Both the position numbers and the translations under genes were made by a program. Of a stretch of DNA of 64,000 bases, positions 46,761 to 58,609 are shown piece after piece (position 1 is the first letter of the stretch; every line of letters begins with the position of its first letter). Source of the stretch: Trichuris trichiura (taxonomy: Eukaryota > Nematoda > Enoplea > Trichinellida > Trichuridae); NCBI GenBank assembly GCA_037903355.1, contig JBAJFE010000014.1, forward strand, positions 2,232,001-2,296,000, given 5' to 3'. The notes beneath the pieces were generated by a model that worked only from the letters and a program-made list of their open reading frames with translations, was not told the DNA's origin and made no database searches.

Positions 46761-48240
46761 TCCCGATCAACAAGCAAATGTCTGAAGGCCCATCAGTATC
46801 AATAGTTACAGAGCAAAGGAACGGGAAATCTCGTGCGACAGTGTTTACATCCAAAGTTTGCGTGGGCAACTGTAACTTGGGCACGGCGTAGGCATCCTCG
46901 ATGTTTAACGAAAACAGACCGTCTGTCGACGCGATTTTGAAGGTTACACGTCGAACTCTTACGGATGGTGGTTGGTCATAAAAGGTCGTAAAGCGACGAG
47001 ATTCTTTTGGTCCATGCAACCCGAGAGCGTTTGCAACATCCAAATGTATCATACTCACCTCGCTACCGCTATCGAGAAGGGCGCGTGTACGGTAACGTCG
47101 CCCGTCGGGTGCGACGAGCATCAAAGGAACGATAGGCAATAAGCACTGAGACTTCCTTTCATTGCAAACGGAACCCATATAGTGTTTACTTTGTTCGCGA
47201 CGTGCAGTTTCTGACGATCGCTTCTTATCAAAGAGACGCGGAGCGCCGTGTAGCATTGGATGGTGCGTTGCATTGCAACCAGCTTCGGTGCAACGGTTGC
47301 GAGTATCGCACTGCCTGGCCGCGTGGCCCGTTAGTAGGCAACGATAACAGCACGCCTTACTCCTGACGACTTCAGTCCGCTGTTCAGCCCGCATGCCGAT
47401 AAACACAGGACACGACGGAAGCGAATGTTCACCATTGCACAATATGCAAACGGGAACCGAGGTGTCGGCTAACGTCGGCATGGCCATTACGCGGAGTTTT
47501 CTTCTTTTGTCATAAGATGAACGGACTGAGCGGTAGGGCGCAGAATCCAAATCATCGGTAACTACATCTGCTGCTTCCCTACGTTCTCCGATCCAATCAG
47601 ACAAGTCGCGTAGATTCGGAAATCTGGGCTTAATTTTCTTCATAACGAATCGACCCCAGTCATCCCTGAGCTGTTTTGGCATCTTCTTAACTACGGTACT
47701 GACGTTACTGGACGAGCAAATTTCCACCTCATGCCCGCCGAGAGACAAAACGGACACGATGCCCTCCAGCTCCTGTGAGAACACATGAAGGCCGCTATAG
47801 TCAAAATCGCTCCGTGGGCGCAAGGCGTCAAAGGACTTCAGGCATGTGTGAACTACTCGCTGCAGGTTGCCGAAACGACGTTGGAGAACTTCAAGCGCGT
47901 GACTGTAGTGCCGGGGATCATAGAGGTACTTAGCCATCGACTTACGTATCTCTGGGGAAAGCAGTTCCCGGAGGATACGCAGGCGATCAGCATCAGAATT
48001 CAACACACTGTGCACGGACTGTTGAAAGGCTGACAAAAACATAGGCCATTCCATCGGGTCGCCAGTGAAATGAGGTATTTCAAGTTTCAGGAGACGTCGT
48101 CGTAAATCAAGGCAGTCACCCCGCGGGCAGGCAGCACATGCACAATGACTAACGGAACTAGATCGATGGTGACAATAGCCAAGCGATGATGCGCCTTTAA
48201 TCGCATGTTCACTGCTGTGGAAGTCTTGATTGTTAGTCAA
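46717..48240 (-). pseudogene. BEL/Pao Gag (DUF1759) and aspartic protease (DUF1758)
   Basis: A 507-codon open frame. The N-half is the DUF1759 Gag region (LKLEIPHFTGDPMEWPMFLS, ELLSPEIRKSMAKY). A CCHC zinc knuckle follows (CCYRCLLTGHAARQC), then the protease with the catalytic LLDSGSEVSMI. It runs into the overlap with the RT frame. Upstream it is separated from the start of gag by an in-frame TAA at 48253-48255. Confidence 0.88.
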
Positions 48241-48397
48241 CGACGGTCGTGTTTAGTTTGTTCCTGGAGTGCCCAAATCCACTTGGCTTAAAACAACGGC
48301 CGGCCCGTCAGGAATCGTATCAGCTACAAGTCTGACGCCACTTGTATCGAGACTTCCATGACGAACACCACGTTCGTTCCTACAGGCCGCTTCCGGC

Positions 48398-48640
48398 TCA
48401 TGAGTCGCCAATGAAGACTTCTCCAGGCGCAGTTTCGATAGTGGAGCTTATCTGCGCAACCAAGCGGTTTCCAATAGCTTCGGCGATGCCCTTCGCTAGC
48501 TCAACAACATCAGGCCGTGGTGATAGATCTGGCGCTGAACGAGAAGAGAAGCGGCGGTTGGGCCTCGACGCGTGCAGGCCCGCCCTTGTCACTAGGCGCC
48601 GACGAGATCTAACCCTAGTCGTGCGTGTAGGCTCTGACAT
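48398..48640 (-). pseudogene. BEL/Pao Gag N-terminal fragment
   Basis: An 80-codon frame beginning MSEPTRTTRVRSRRR, basic then amphipathic (VVELAKGIAEAIGNRLVAQI), in the leader position directly after the 5' LTR and primer-binding site. It is in a different frame from the main gag segment, so a frameshift and a stop lie between the two. Confidence 0.55.
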
Positions 48641-48719
48641 CGTACTGTGCGTGGACTTAGGAGTGCTTCGCCGATGAAAACACCAACCGTTGATCGTCTC
48701 CCGGCTCGAGGCACCACTT

Positions 48720-49008
48720 TGTTGCCGGTCGAGAGTGCGCTGTTTCTAAGATTGGGCAACGAAGTTACTGCCACCCCGCTTAGCGAGGGCGAGATCAGAC
48801 AGAGTTGAGAAAAAAGGCGACGCTTTATTGCAACCGAAAGAAGGCCGTAACTTCCGACCACCCAAAACGAGCGCGCGGCCAAGAATGAAAGCAGATCGCG
48901 AAGGGTGGTAGCGTTCGCGTATAGGGGTGACGTACAGATGAAAAAATAGCGTGGGCGCGCCCTTTCAACCTGTCATGTCCGAACGAACAGGAAAACTAGT
49001 CGGCAACA
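48720..49008 (-). repeat. 5' LTR of BEL/Pao element (minus-strand sense)
   Basis: 289 bp, TG...CA; the primer-binding-site-like sequence starts 3 nt inside its boundary. Confidence 0.92.
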
Positions 49009-49059
49009 CCACTTGTTTTCCTTTTTGAACACAGAAAAAAAATTAACCGTTTCTCAGTT

Positions 49060-49420
49060 TCATGGTCGATCTTCGGTTCATGGGTTTGGGCCGATTGATG
49101 TGTCTGTAGATAAATTTCAAAATTCCCTACCAGCGAATGTACGAGCAAATTGTTGGAGAAAACACGGAACAATGCTATACCGTACGTTTCGGAACTGCTC
49201 TTGTCCCGTAGTCAGCGATGTAAAGGAGCAATTCTGAAATGTACGGTACAGAACTGTTCTGTATTTTCTCTAACAATTTGCTCATCCATTTGCTGGTAGA
49301 AAAGTTTGAAATTTGTTTACAGACACATCAAACAGGCCAGATCCATGAACGAAGGTCAACCATGAAACAACCTAAGCCTGCTAAAAGACACCCCGTCTTT
49401 CGAAATGTTTCTCAGTTGTG
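49060..49420. repeat. Foldback repeat family F1, copy b (hairpin)
   Basis: It closely resembles copy a at 25,405, with the same arms and the same spacer (ccgtacgtttcggaactgct, ccgtagtcagcg). The right arm extends further to cctgctaaaagacaccccgtctttc. That extension is mirrored at the start of copy d (gaaagacgggatgtctttta). Confidence 0.8.
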
Positions 49421-49924
49421 ATAGTTATGCCAGTGAGGGCAATCCGTTATTTCCTACGTCATCACAGTTACAGTTTATCTTTCTTTCTCTCATGAATTTC
49501 AGAAGCCGCTTAACGGAAGCGGCGTAGCCCATTACCGCTCATTGACAGTTGTGATATCTAAGAAAATTTTCCTTCATCATCTTTGTCTCACTTAAAGCCA
49601 TTATATTGAGTAGAACAATGCGCAAGGACTCTGTGCCAGCTGAGCACAGAAACAGCAAGCGAATTATTTACATGCAAATGAGTTAGCACTGTCTTTCGCT
49701 GGTAAAGGTTACGGTGCGGGCATCACCATGACGTGGTTGAAGTCTGTGAGAGACGAGGCAAATATGACGCGTGTCCTGCAGTGGCAGTTAGTGCCCTTGC
49801 AGTTGTTCCTGCTTCTGTGTGTGCCGCCGCTGAAGATGCAGGTATCATGCACTTGATTGCGAAGACCCATCACGTAGCAGACCATCCGAGTTAAAGCGGG
49901 CCCTTTACTTCGTGAAACACGTCA
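49421..49924. other. No gene recognised
   Basis: Separates two F1 copies. No partner near 25.7-26.1 kb was evident. Confidence 0.5.
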
Positions 49925-50140
49925 ATCTTTTGAAAGACGGGATGTCTTTTAACAGGCTTAGGCTGTTTCATAGTTGGTCTTCTGGTTCACGGGTTTGGCC
50001 TGTTTGATGTATCTGTAAGTAAACTTCAAGGTGCCCTACCAACGAATGGATGAGAAAATTGTTAGAGAAATTAGAGGACAAATTCTATACCGTAAGTTTC
50101 GGAAGTGCTCTTGTTCCGTCGTCAGCAGCGTGAGGGAGCT
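49925..50140. repeat. Foldback repeat family F1, copy d (one arm) at the duplication junction
   Basis: One arm and spacer (gacgggatgtcttttaacagg, gttcacgggtttggcctg, gatgtatctgtaagta, cctaccaacgaatggatgag, ccgtaagtttcggaagtgct, tccgtcgtcagcagcg). It ends within a few bases of where unit 2 of the tandem duplication begins. Confidence 0.75.
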
Positions 50141-50366
50141 CCCTTGTCCTTTCTAGAAGGAGCAGAAAGCTCTTAACAGGGGCTTCTTGTTACGTAAATT
50201 TTTCTTTTTTGCATAGGTAACCACTGTGTTGCACTGTTACAGTCTGCGCGGAATGTAGTTTAATTGACAAAGTTAATTCAATAAGCACGGACAGTGCTGC
50301 ATCAATGAAAATTCCCAATCAAAGTACTGTGTCCCAGATAAGAAATGACTTAGTGATCTTCTTTTT

Positions 50367-52793
50367 TCAGCATTCGCTTTTGAGTACGCATTTTTTCGAA
50401 GCATCTAAGGCGTAACCTTGCTTGCAAAAGCAACCAGGAACACACTGCATCGTGCAAGCTTTAGGTGTTGGATTTTTGACGTCTTCACAAGTTAGCGGGC
50501 AAGCTGAACCGCATGATGTGAATTGCTCATTCGGTCCACATTGCGGCTGACAAAGACCTTAAATCACAGCTATTTAATAGCTTATAAGTATTTCATCTGA
50601 AAAGAGAAAATTTTAGAGAAGATTGAAGTTTAATGATGCCCATAGTCTCTGCGCCCACTGAACATCAATTTTCTTTTCCAATAACAGCCGCGCAGTAGCA
50701 CTTGTTGGCCCATTGACAAAATTTTCTTTCGTCAAATGTAAGTCTTCCCTGCGTTACCGTAACGGAAAAATTATTTTTACACTAAAGAACGTGGTTTGCA
50801 TGGTTTGTCCGCTTGAACAAACCTTTGGATAACGAAGCTACCAGAGAAGTTTGATTCAAAAGCCAAAGTAATGCTAATAACTTTGTCAGTCGAAGGCTTT
50901 CTCGGAACAAATGTCAAACCGTGACGGTAGAAAGAGACCTTTTGAAAACATCGTTAAATAAAACACGGTCACGGACAATTCGCCATCGCCAACTCGCCGC
51001 GGCAGCTTCTGTTCTTCTCTATTCTTTGTTACGGCCGTTTTGACGGTAAGTGAATGCGGTCTTCAGTCGAATATGCTGCGCTGTTACAAGGTACAATATT
51101 TTGCTTATGACAAGTAGAAACAAGGGAAGAAAAACGTAGATGTTCTTGCTTGGGTCCTTGTGCTGCTGTGCATAAAAATTACTCAGTATACAGGGCGCAA
51201 GCCACTAAGAGACATCCGATATGAATTGCAGTAGATGGATTGATTCATCCAACAAACAAGAACAACTACGTTATACCTTGTAACAGCGCAGCAAGTCCAA
51301 GTGAAAATCGCATTCATTTACCGTCATGGCCTCATTAAAACGGCCGTAACAAAGAGTAGAGAAGAACGGAACCAGCAGTGGCGACTTGGCGGTGGTGAGT
51401 TGCCTGGCGGCAAATGTTCCTGTACTCTTTAAAAAATCCAACAGGTTATAAAAGTGAGCATATGGTGACAAATGAGAACGAAGAAATATATCTAATACGA
51501 GTCCTACATCTGATGTCATGAAAAAGACGAACAGATATTGCTTCAGGTGCCAGTAAAATGTCTAACGAAAGTACTGTTAGCACAGGAAATTTTGATTGCA
51601 GCATTTGTCATTGTAACTGGAAATATTCACTGTTCTAAGGCCCTTGAGAGAACAGCGAGTCTAATCCAGCAATGTTGAACTACAAAGGCGTTCAGGTAGA
51701 ATAAACTGAAGCCATTCATCAGAGGTATAACTAGATTTTGCGTTGTCTAAACTGATCGACTGCGTATGCTTACTAATGTTACGACGATACTGAACAGCGT
51801 TCCTACTTTACATTTTTTACGAGTGGAAAACACTGCAGTTTCTCATTCTCCTTTAATCTTGCCGCCAGCTGGAAGTAGAGTAAAAGGATTTATTGATGTA
51901 AGGTGCAATTGTTACATACCAGTAAAAATTCATGTTTTCTTTGTGGTAAAACTGGCACTCAGAGCAACCTGTTTCAAAACGTTTTCATCCAAACAGAACC
52001 TCTCCAGTCTTTCTGCTTTAACCCATAGGTTCTAAAAGTTAGCGATATCGCCTCCAGGGGGCGATGGGAACCCTGTGCGGGGCGTTTAGAATTGCATAAG
52101 AGGAACTCTGACAGAATTATCCTGAGCGCAGGAGGGTTATTAGAGAGACTGGTCTAAGACAACCTATCAGCCCGAATAACAAAGCACAAAGGTCCAATTT
52201 CTCTCCTCACGATGACGTAACACTTAATACCGCATTATAGTGTCTTGAACGCATTTAAATAAAAAATAGATCTTTCCCCGTCCGTAAAGCAATATTATCC
52301 TCTCAGCTTCAGGTAGAAAAGGTCATACTTTGACTTTTCCTTCTTTCTTTAGGGAACTAGTGATTATTTCGAGGCCACTGCTTATCAGTTCAAGATATTC
52401 AGTATGTTTCTAAGGGCAAAGCGAGGGCCCGTCCTGTAACATGAATTGGAATTTAGAAGCAACAAACCAGAATAGTGTGCGATGAAAAGTGAGCGCCTAG
52501 AGATTTGAGAAATAAAGTACTTAGCCAAATGCCTCACTGAAGGTAGCGCATATTAGAGGGAAACTAAGATACGGATGACTCACTTCAATATAAATAACCA
52601 GTTTGTCAAATACAAAATAGTAGTAATATGGTTAAGAATGAATTCAATCTGCTAGGGACTGTTGTCCTATCAAACAATCACTAAGGAATACCATTAGAAT
52701 ATATGACGATCAACGTCAAAAATGTGTATAATATGGCAAAATGAGTTTACCCAGTGCCACAAGCAGGACAGCAACGAATATCAATGCTTTCAT
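50367..52793 (-). CDS. TIL-domain serine-protease inhibitor, gene B' (2 exons)
   Basis: Exons: 52751-52793 (MKALIFVAVLLVAL) and 50367-50557, with a 2.19-kb phase-1 intron. All ten TIL cysteines, the extra upstream Cys (GLCQPQC) and the Met-P1 loop C-T-M-Q-C are kept. The gene is intact. Compared with B, exon 2 differs at about 13 nucleotides giving about ten amino-acid changes, with no codon changed purely synonymously. The exposed residues change while cysteines and the reactive loop do not. This is the downstream partner of gene B in the 24-kb tandem duplication. Confidence 0.87.
50967..51429. repeat. Foldback repeat family F3, unit 2 copy
   Basis: Same arms as the copy at 26,991, with a deletion in the right arm (the cttcccctgtttctattt stretch of unit 1 is missing). 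Confidence 0.75.
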
Positions 52794-55431
52794 TGTTTTT
52801 TCCTGAAAAACATTAAAGAAAGTGCATTTATAATCAGTTTCATTTCTTACTATTGGAAAATAAATTTTCCCAATTAAACATTACAAAAAAATACTTAATT
52901 CAGAATACTGTGGATAGAAACTGTGTCAAGCATGAGCGGCACGAAGACTAAAGCGGTCCAACACTATCTATCACGCTCTCAAGGACGTTCAGCAAACCTG
53001 AGCATACCGCACTGTTTCAGAACTGCCTATTTATGCAGAAGTACTGCAGTCAGAACAAGTATGCCCAAACTACACATTCAGCATTTGTTCATTTAACTAT
53101 GATTTTGACGGGAATCTAAGGATACTGTTCATCATTCCGTCAGAGAAAACGCTCAAAAAAAGTTCAGACTTGTCTGACAGTCTGTAAAACTGATCTACCA
53201 ATAACCCACTTCTAAGCACTACCATTTCAGGGAAGGTAGGACCGGTGAAGCCTTGCGTACATCAGTGATTGCCAGGTCCTCTGTAAAGTACAGCTTCATT
53301 ACCGGACAATAAAATGAAACTTTTTGAACAATTCACAAACAGTACTGTTGTCTACGATGAATAAACATAGGTACTAAACTGCATCTATTTATACCGTAGG
53401 GACTTCGTTATCCTGAAAGACCAAGAAGCCCTGAATTGTAAATTATTTGGAAAATAAAAAGCACTACGTTTGCTTATTTTCGAATTTTACTCTTTGCCTC
53501 TTTTCAGCTGTTTTTCATCAGAGACGTTGTGCCCTCTGTGAACAGTTTACGTAAGCAGCCATGCTTGACTAAAATTTTACTGCGTCTAGCAGTCTTCCAC
53601 CTATTTCAACTTTTGCCTACTCCTCTTCTGCGGCGTTCTTCATTTCTTTGTTACTGTTATGCGTATAAGAAACAGCGTGTTTCAAAAACCTAACGAATGG
53701 ATGGTCCTAATGGGTAATGCTCCCATCTAACGTTGATCCGCTGAGCTCATTTCTTGAAAGGTTTAACGTTTTTTGTGAATTGTCCGTAGTATCAGTTTTT
53801 CTGCCCGTTGAAAAATAAAGATGTTATTCATACTCATAAGAAATACAATGCAAGGCTTTTGGGCTCCTTCTCTGCGCAGCGAAAACGATTCATGGAAAAT
53901 AAACGTCGCTCAGTTAGAACAAAGAATTACGATTAGAAGAACATTAAAGTGCTTTTTTTATAGGAAAAAGTCTTTTGCAGGCAGTAGCCCAGAAGCCAGC
54001 TTAGGCACCGTCCTGCGGCAGCAATGAGCAGGCCAACGCACCAGTTTCACGGAACTTTTCCCATTTTTTTAGGAATGATGCTTTGTGTAAAGTGTTCCAT
54101 CTTTGGCCTATAAATATTCGCGCTTTCAGCATAACCTCTATGTCTCTAACTTTCATCGTTTTTCGAGGAGAACATCGATTGCTCAACCAGGTCTTTTGCT
54201 TGTCCTCCAAACTAGCCTGATTGAATGGCTTAAAAGGCATGAAGTCCGGACTTCCATAGGTATTTGTTGTATTGTTACTATTGTGAAGCTTCGCTTTATT
54301 TTTTTTATATACGGTTTGTTACAGAATGGGATAGCGAACCTAAAAGCACCCCAACACGTTGAAGACAAACTTCAGTTACCTAAATTGATAAAGCAGCCAG
54401 AACTATGAGCACTATATCAGTCTTCATGTATGGTTAGGCAACTGCATCTGAAATGATAAACGCGGAGGTGACCTAAGTCAGCCTTCAGAGTATGTTGGTA
54501 GATGTAATATTTAAGGAAAAGTTTTCTGATTACTTGAGACTGATACCAAAGGTGTTTCCCGCTGATCCTCATTGGTGCAAGGTGCACCCATCTATCACGG
54601 CTGCCCGGTTTAAACTTAGCTTACTATTAGCGGCTAGTTTTAACTCGCCTATCAACTATAGTGGCAGTGAGTGAAAAATCCGTCGTATTGAAGCTGTAAT
54701 AGTTTCTTACGAGCACACGCCTCCAGGGCCCCTATCAGTAATGAAAGACTTAACTTCGTCTTGCAGTTTTGAATAGTTTCGTCGCTACATTTGTACTAGG
54801 TTAGCTAGTGTATAAGTAAGAAGTGTTGTTTGGATGCATAGAAAATCTACTCGGCTTTGTAAAGTCTGTGCCTGAACAAGTGCAAAACGAGGAAATTCAT
54901 AAATTTTGCCAACAAATTGATCATTGTATTCATAAACACGTCTTAAAAAAAGTGATTTTGGCAGCTCATTTTTAAAGGAAAGGGCAACTGGAACTTCTGT
55001 TTCAACTTAACTGTGTTCCTGTATCTCCTACTAAATCTGGTAAACTGACACTTGCGTCGACTTCACTTACACGGTTGCATTCTGTGAATTTTTTTCATAA
55101 ATAGTTTACAGGCTGAATGCTTCAAAATTTAGTTCGATTCACTTAAGCAAAATGTTAATAACTTATTGCCTTCATAGCGTGACCGAAACTGATACACTGT
55201 TTATGACAAATAACGTCACCCATTTCTACTTCCTTTCTTCCAGCATCTATTATCAATGATCTAAATCTTTCACGCTAAGTAATGTGATTAAAAGTATAAT
55301 ATAAATATATCAATTAGTTTCCAGTAATTTAACTGCTTTATCAACTGGTTTTTTGAGCGACACATCACTTCCTACGCCAATGCTTCATTTCAGCGTTGCA
55401 GCAGCTCTCATATCTGTTCTTTCCTTTAAAA
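52794..55431. other. Upstream of TIL gene B'; no gene confirmed
   Basis: Collinear with 28,855-31,502. Short frames are only partly conserved with unit 1. Confidence 0.45.
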
Positions 55432-55436
55432 AGACA

Positions 55437-55795
55437 TGTGGCAGATAACCCGGGGTTTAGCTCCGATAACAGTGGTTTGACCTAAGAGGGCAACGATACG
55501 AGAGCACTTGTCGTAAACAGCGCTGGACGACGTTCCCCGTGCCCCATGACACGAAGCCTATGTCGAAAACAGGCATGGTCAACCAATGGCAGTGCGACCT
55601 GGCCAGACCCCGCGAACAGGACTATAAAAGGAGAAGGACGGACCACGCAAAGGTTGGTGCGACCAGAAAGGTTGTGTGTTCGACGAGATCGTTGTTTATA
55701 CTCAGTTCGTTAGTGTTCCTCAATAAAGACAAAGCAAAGCCTTTGCGTGCTAGCAGCCTTACGCGTGCAAGTCCATACGTTGCATATAAATTACA
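55437..55795 (+). mobile_element. Solo LTR with 5-bp target duplication
   Basis: 359 bp from TGTGGC to TTACA, flanked by agaca at 55432-55436 and 55796-55800. Unit 1 has the empty site with a single agaca at 31503-31507, which proves the insertion. It contains a TATA-like box (actataaaagg near 55,621) and an AATAAA (near 55,721) in promoter-then-polyA order. No internal retroelement sequence remains, as expected after LTR-LTR recombination. It does not resemble the gypsy or BEL LTRs in this window. Confidence 0.9.
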
Positions 55796-55800
55796 AGACA

Positions 55801-56378
55801 GGTAAAGCATACTTAATGAAAGTTGATCTATGGCTCACAGGTCTAAGCAAGTGTGGATTTGAGCCAACAGAAGAGCAAAAGGCCCGTCCTCTTCTACAGT
55901 TCTACTATTATTACAAAATTGTATCCCTTTGTGATCACAGTCTCATTCTTTTGAACTCATTCTTGCTTATTGGAATTAGGGTTTAGTAATTGGTGATGCA
56001 CACCGAAAGACATACGCCAACAGGGTTGGCAAGAATCTATTCGTATAGGTAAGCGCATCGAACTTAGTACTTTCGGTAAAGAATACCATATTCGACGTTC
56101 AAAGTCCACAATGAGTGATTGCATATCGTTGATTGTGTTTTCTACAGAGAACTTTTTTCTATCGCTCTCTGGTAACGAGCGCCTCTATTAGCTATAAGTT
56201 CAGTGCTGGTAGTTGCCTTGAAGATGAATGCCATTAGAAAGATATGATCATTCAGTTTATGGTTTAGCTAACGATGATAAGATAATTATTCCTCTTCGAT
56301 AAAGTTTTCTTTTCACGTATTCAAAACGCACTGATTACTTCGCTCTTGAAAATATACACAAATGTATGCGTATATACA
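55801..56378. other. No gene recognised
   Basis: Collinear with 31,508-32,252 of unit 1 apart from the 175-bp insertion there. Confidence 0.5.
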
Positions 56379-57675
56379 CGCGGGTTGTTCGAAAAGTTCC
56401 CGGAAAAATTAAGTAAAAATTTTATTTGCAATGATATCAAACTTATTTCTCAACGTATCTTCCTTCAACCTCTAGGCACTTCTGCAGACGGTGTCTCCAC
56501 CTCCACAAATCTTCCTTGTAGAACCCTGGGAGCTGTGTATTGCACCAAGTCGAGACGGCGCGTATCGCGTCATCCATTGACTCGAACGGCGTGCCTTTTG
56601 GAAGTTCTTTTAACTTTGGGAAGAGAAGAAGTCTGACCGAGCAAGATCTGGACTGTAGGGCGGCTGTGGAATGACTTCCCACCGAAACTGAAAAAGAACA
56701 GTCCTCACGGTCCTTGACGAATGAGCCGGCGCGTTATCATGACGGAAAAAGACAATGAGGTGCAACCTGCCACGCCGTTTTCTTGCAAGTGCGGTCTTTA
56801 ATTTTTGCATTACTGCTTTGTAATAACTTGCCTGACCGTTCGCTCTCCATTGGGGAAGTCAATCGGAATTACTCTGTCAGAGTACCAGAAAATGGTCGCC
56901 ATAACTTTTCTAGCCGACCGCTCCGCCTTGAAGTCGACTGGACCTGCTGGCTCCCTCAGTAACCACTGCTTAGATTGGATCTTTCTTTCCGGGTATCTTC
57001 GATATATCCAAGTTTCATTTTCCGTGACAGTACGGTGACAGAAACCAGTCTCATTTGCTTCAAGCTTCGTTAAAAGTTCTTGAGGAAGGATAACGCGTCG
57101 AACCAGCTGTTCTTCGCGCAACGCTTTCATCACGCATCGAGCTGTTCGCTTCCTCAGACCAAGGGTTTCATGCAGTATTCAAAATGCTGAATGGAAAGAG
57201 ATAGCCATTCTAGCAATCCTTCTGATGGTTGTTCGGCGGTCTCCTTCCATTAGGTTTTGGACAAGGGCCATGGTCCCATCGCTCGCTGCGGTTCCTGGTC
57301 TTCCTGCTTTCTGATCATCTTGGATGGCCTCTCTGCCCTCCTTGAAAACGCCTTATCCACTCACAGACGACCGACTTAGGTGGTGCACTACTTGCGTGAA
57401 CCTGCTGCAAAGATTCAATAATCCTCCTCAGCTGCCAACCAAGCTTCGAAAGAAATTTAATGTTAGCTCTGATTCTAGAACGAAGATTTTCCATATTACG
57501 AGAAAAATGACTACTTTAGGAGCAGCTTGTACCACACTGGCGCAGCGTCGGATAAGGCTACCTCTCCGTTTAGGTCTGGGGATAACGGAGATAAGGTTAA
57601 ACGTGTTTTGGCCCATCCGTTGGCGTCCTGTTAGACACTGCACCGTCTTTCCGGGCACTTTTCGATCATCCCTCG
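56379..57675 (-). mobile_element. Mariner element M1' (unit 2 copy of M1), inactivated
   Basis: About 1.30 kb. Ends cgcgggttgttcgaaaagtt and, inverted, cgagggatgatcgaaaagtg, with TA at the right end. Transposase blocks on the minus strand are split over several frames. HDNAPAHSSRTV and YSPDLARSD have 34 residues between the two Asp (D34D). The first catalytic block reads TENETW, with Asn where Asp is expected. Dead copy. Confidence 0.87.
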
Positions 57676-57759
57676 TACATAATGAGTTCATGATAAACTC
57701 AGGCTTTTGTTTCGGTACCATGTTTACTATGAGTGTGTAAAATGCGTTCTCTAACTAAG

Positions 57760-58609
57760 CGCAGAGTAGTTCCGCAGCGAAGCATAATTCCACACGTTGG
57801 CGCCAGCTATATAGTAATTAATATTAAAACTGGTAGTATTCGTTAATAGCACTACTGAGATCAAACTATTTCGACACGCGGAAGTTTAAGACGGAAGAAG
57901 TTACGAATATCACGTTCCGCCTGTTGACGATAATCCGTTTGGACCTGCACGTTATCCGTTTCCTGGAAGAGATGGAACTAATTTCGCACCGCAGTTTCCA
58001 CTTACTCACCAATTTGCCAACGGTCTACAATACGGAACTGGCGGAGGATACTACCAAAGAGGAAAACTGAACATACCACTTCCAAGATGGGGAGCAATTT
58101 GGCACTTGAAGTCATTGCTCACGGTTGGCACAAACGCTCCGTGGTACAGTTACGGTCACTTCGTACAACCAGTTAATCCATTAAAGCTACGTCCGTCTGA
58201 GGTGGTGAAAGCAATGATGGACCCAGAATTCAGCAAAGCTCGAAATACACGTACTGCTGAACCTAGTCGTACTCTGCAATTTACAGTTTAATGCATCCTG
58301 AATTTAGATCCGTTATATTCTCGGATTACAAGTGTTCAAAACTTGCCTGGTGATTGGGATCCTGTCTACTGCAAACCGCCATTTTGCAATCCGTTTGTCC
58401 ATACAATGGGACTTGGTATGCGCTACCAAAAGTCGCTGAATCTTGCTTTGGATGGTCTTCTTGACTTTCCTATTCGCACTGGCCCGTACGGCGAAGGCAT
58501 CCGCTTTCCCCTCACCGGTAATTTTTACTCAGGTCCATTTCCGCCCTCTTTGTTCTACTCCCATCATGTAAACCCAGTGGACCCATTCCCATTATTTCCT
58601 ATGACCTAA
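57760..58609 (+). CDS. Gene D' (unit 2 copy of gene D), 3 exons seen, 5' end missing
   Basis: Exons: 57760-57813, 57891-58250, 58308-58609, with introns of 77 and 57 bp; phases match throughout. The first exon is 3 nt shorter than in gene D (one Ala less), an in-frame change. The product keeps the blocks IPLPRWGAIW, APWYSYGHFVQP, DWDPVYCKPPFCNPF and the end FPMT. Without splicing of the 57-bp intron the frame would stop; both copies preserve its donor (gtactg) and acceptor (tttag or ttcag). Function unknown; the copy appears intact as far as seen. Confidence 0.75.

Larger units (their letters stand above)
42928..49008 (-). mobile_element. BEL/Pao LTR retroelement, inactivated
   Basis: About 6.08 kb between two LTRs that begin TGTTGCCG and end CGGCAACA; about 95% alike by eye. 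Beside the 5' LTR (minus-strand sense) a primer-binding-site-like sequence begins tggtgcctcgagccgggaga. Gag, protease, reverse transcriptase, RNase H and integrase follow in the BEL/Pao order. The coding region carries several lesions, listed in the parts below. No matching 5-bp target duplication is visible at the outer ends, so one flank has probably been rearranged. Confidence 0.93.
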
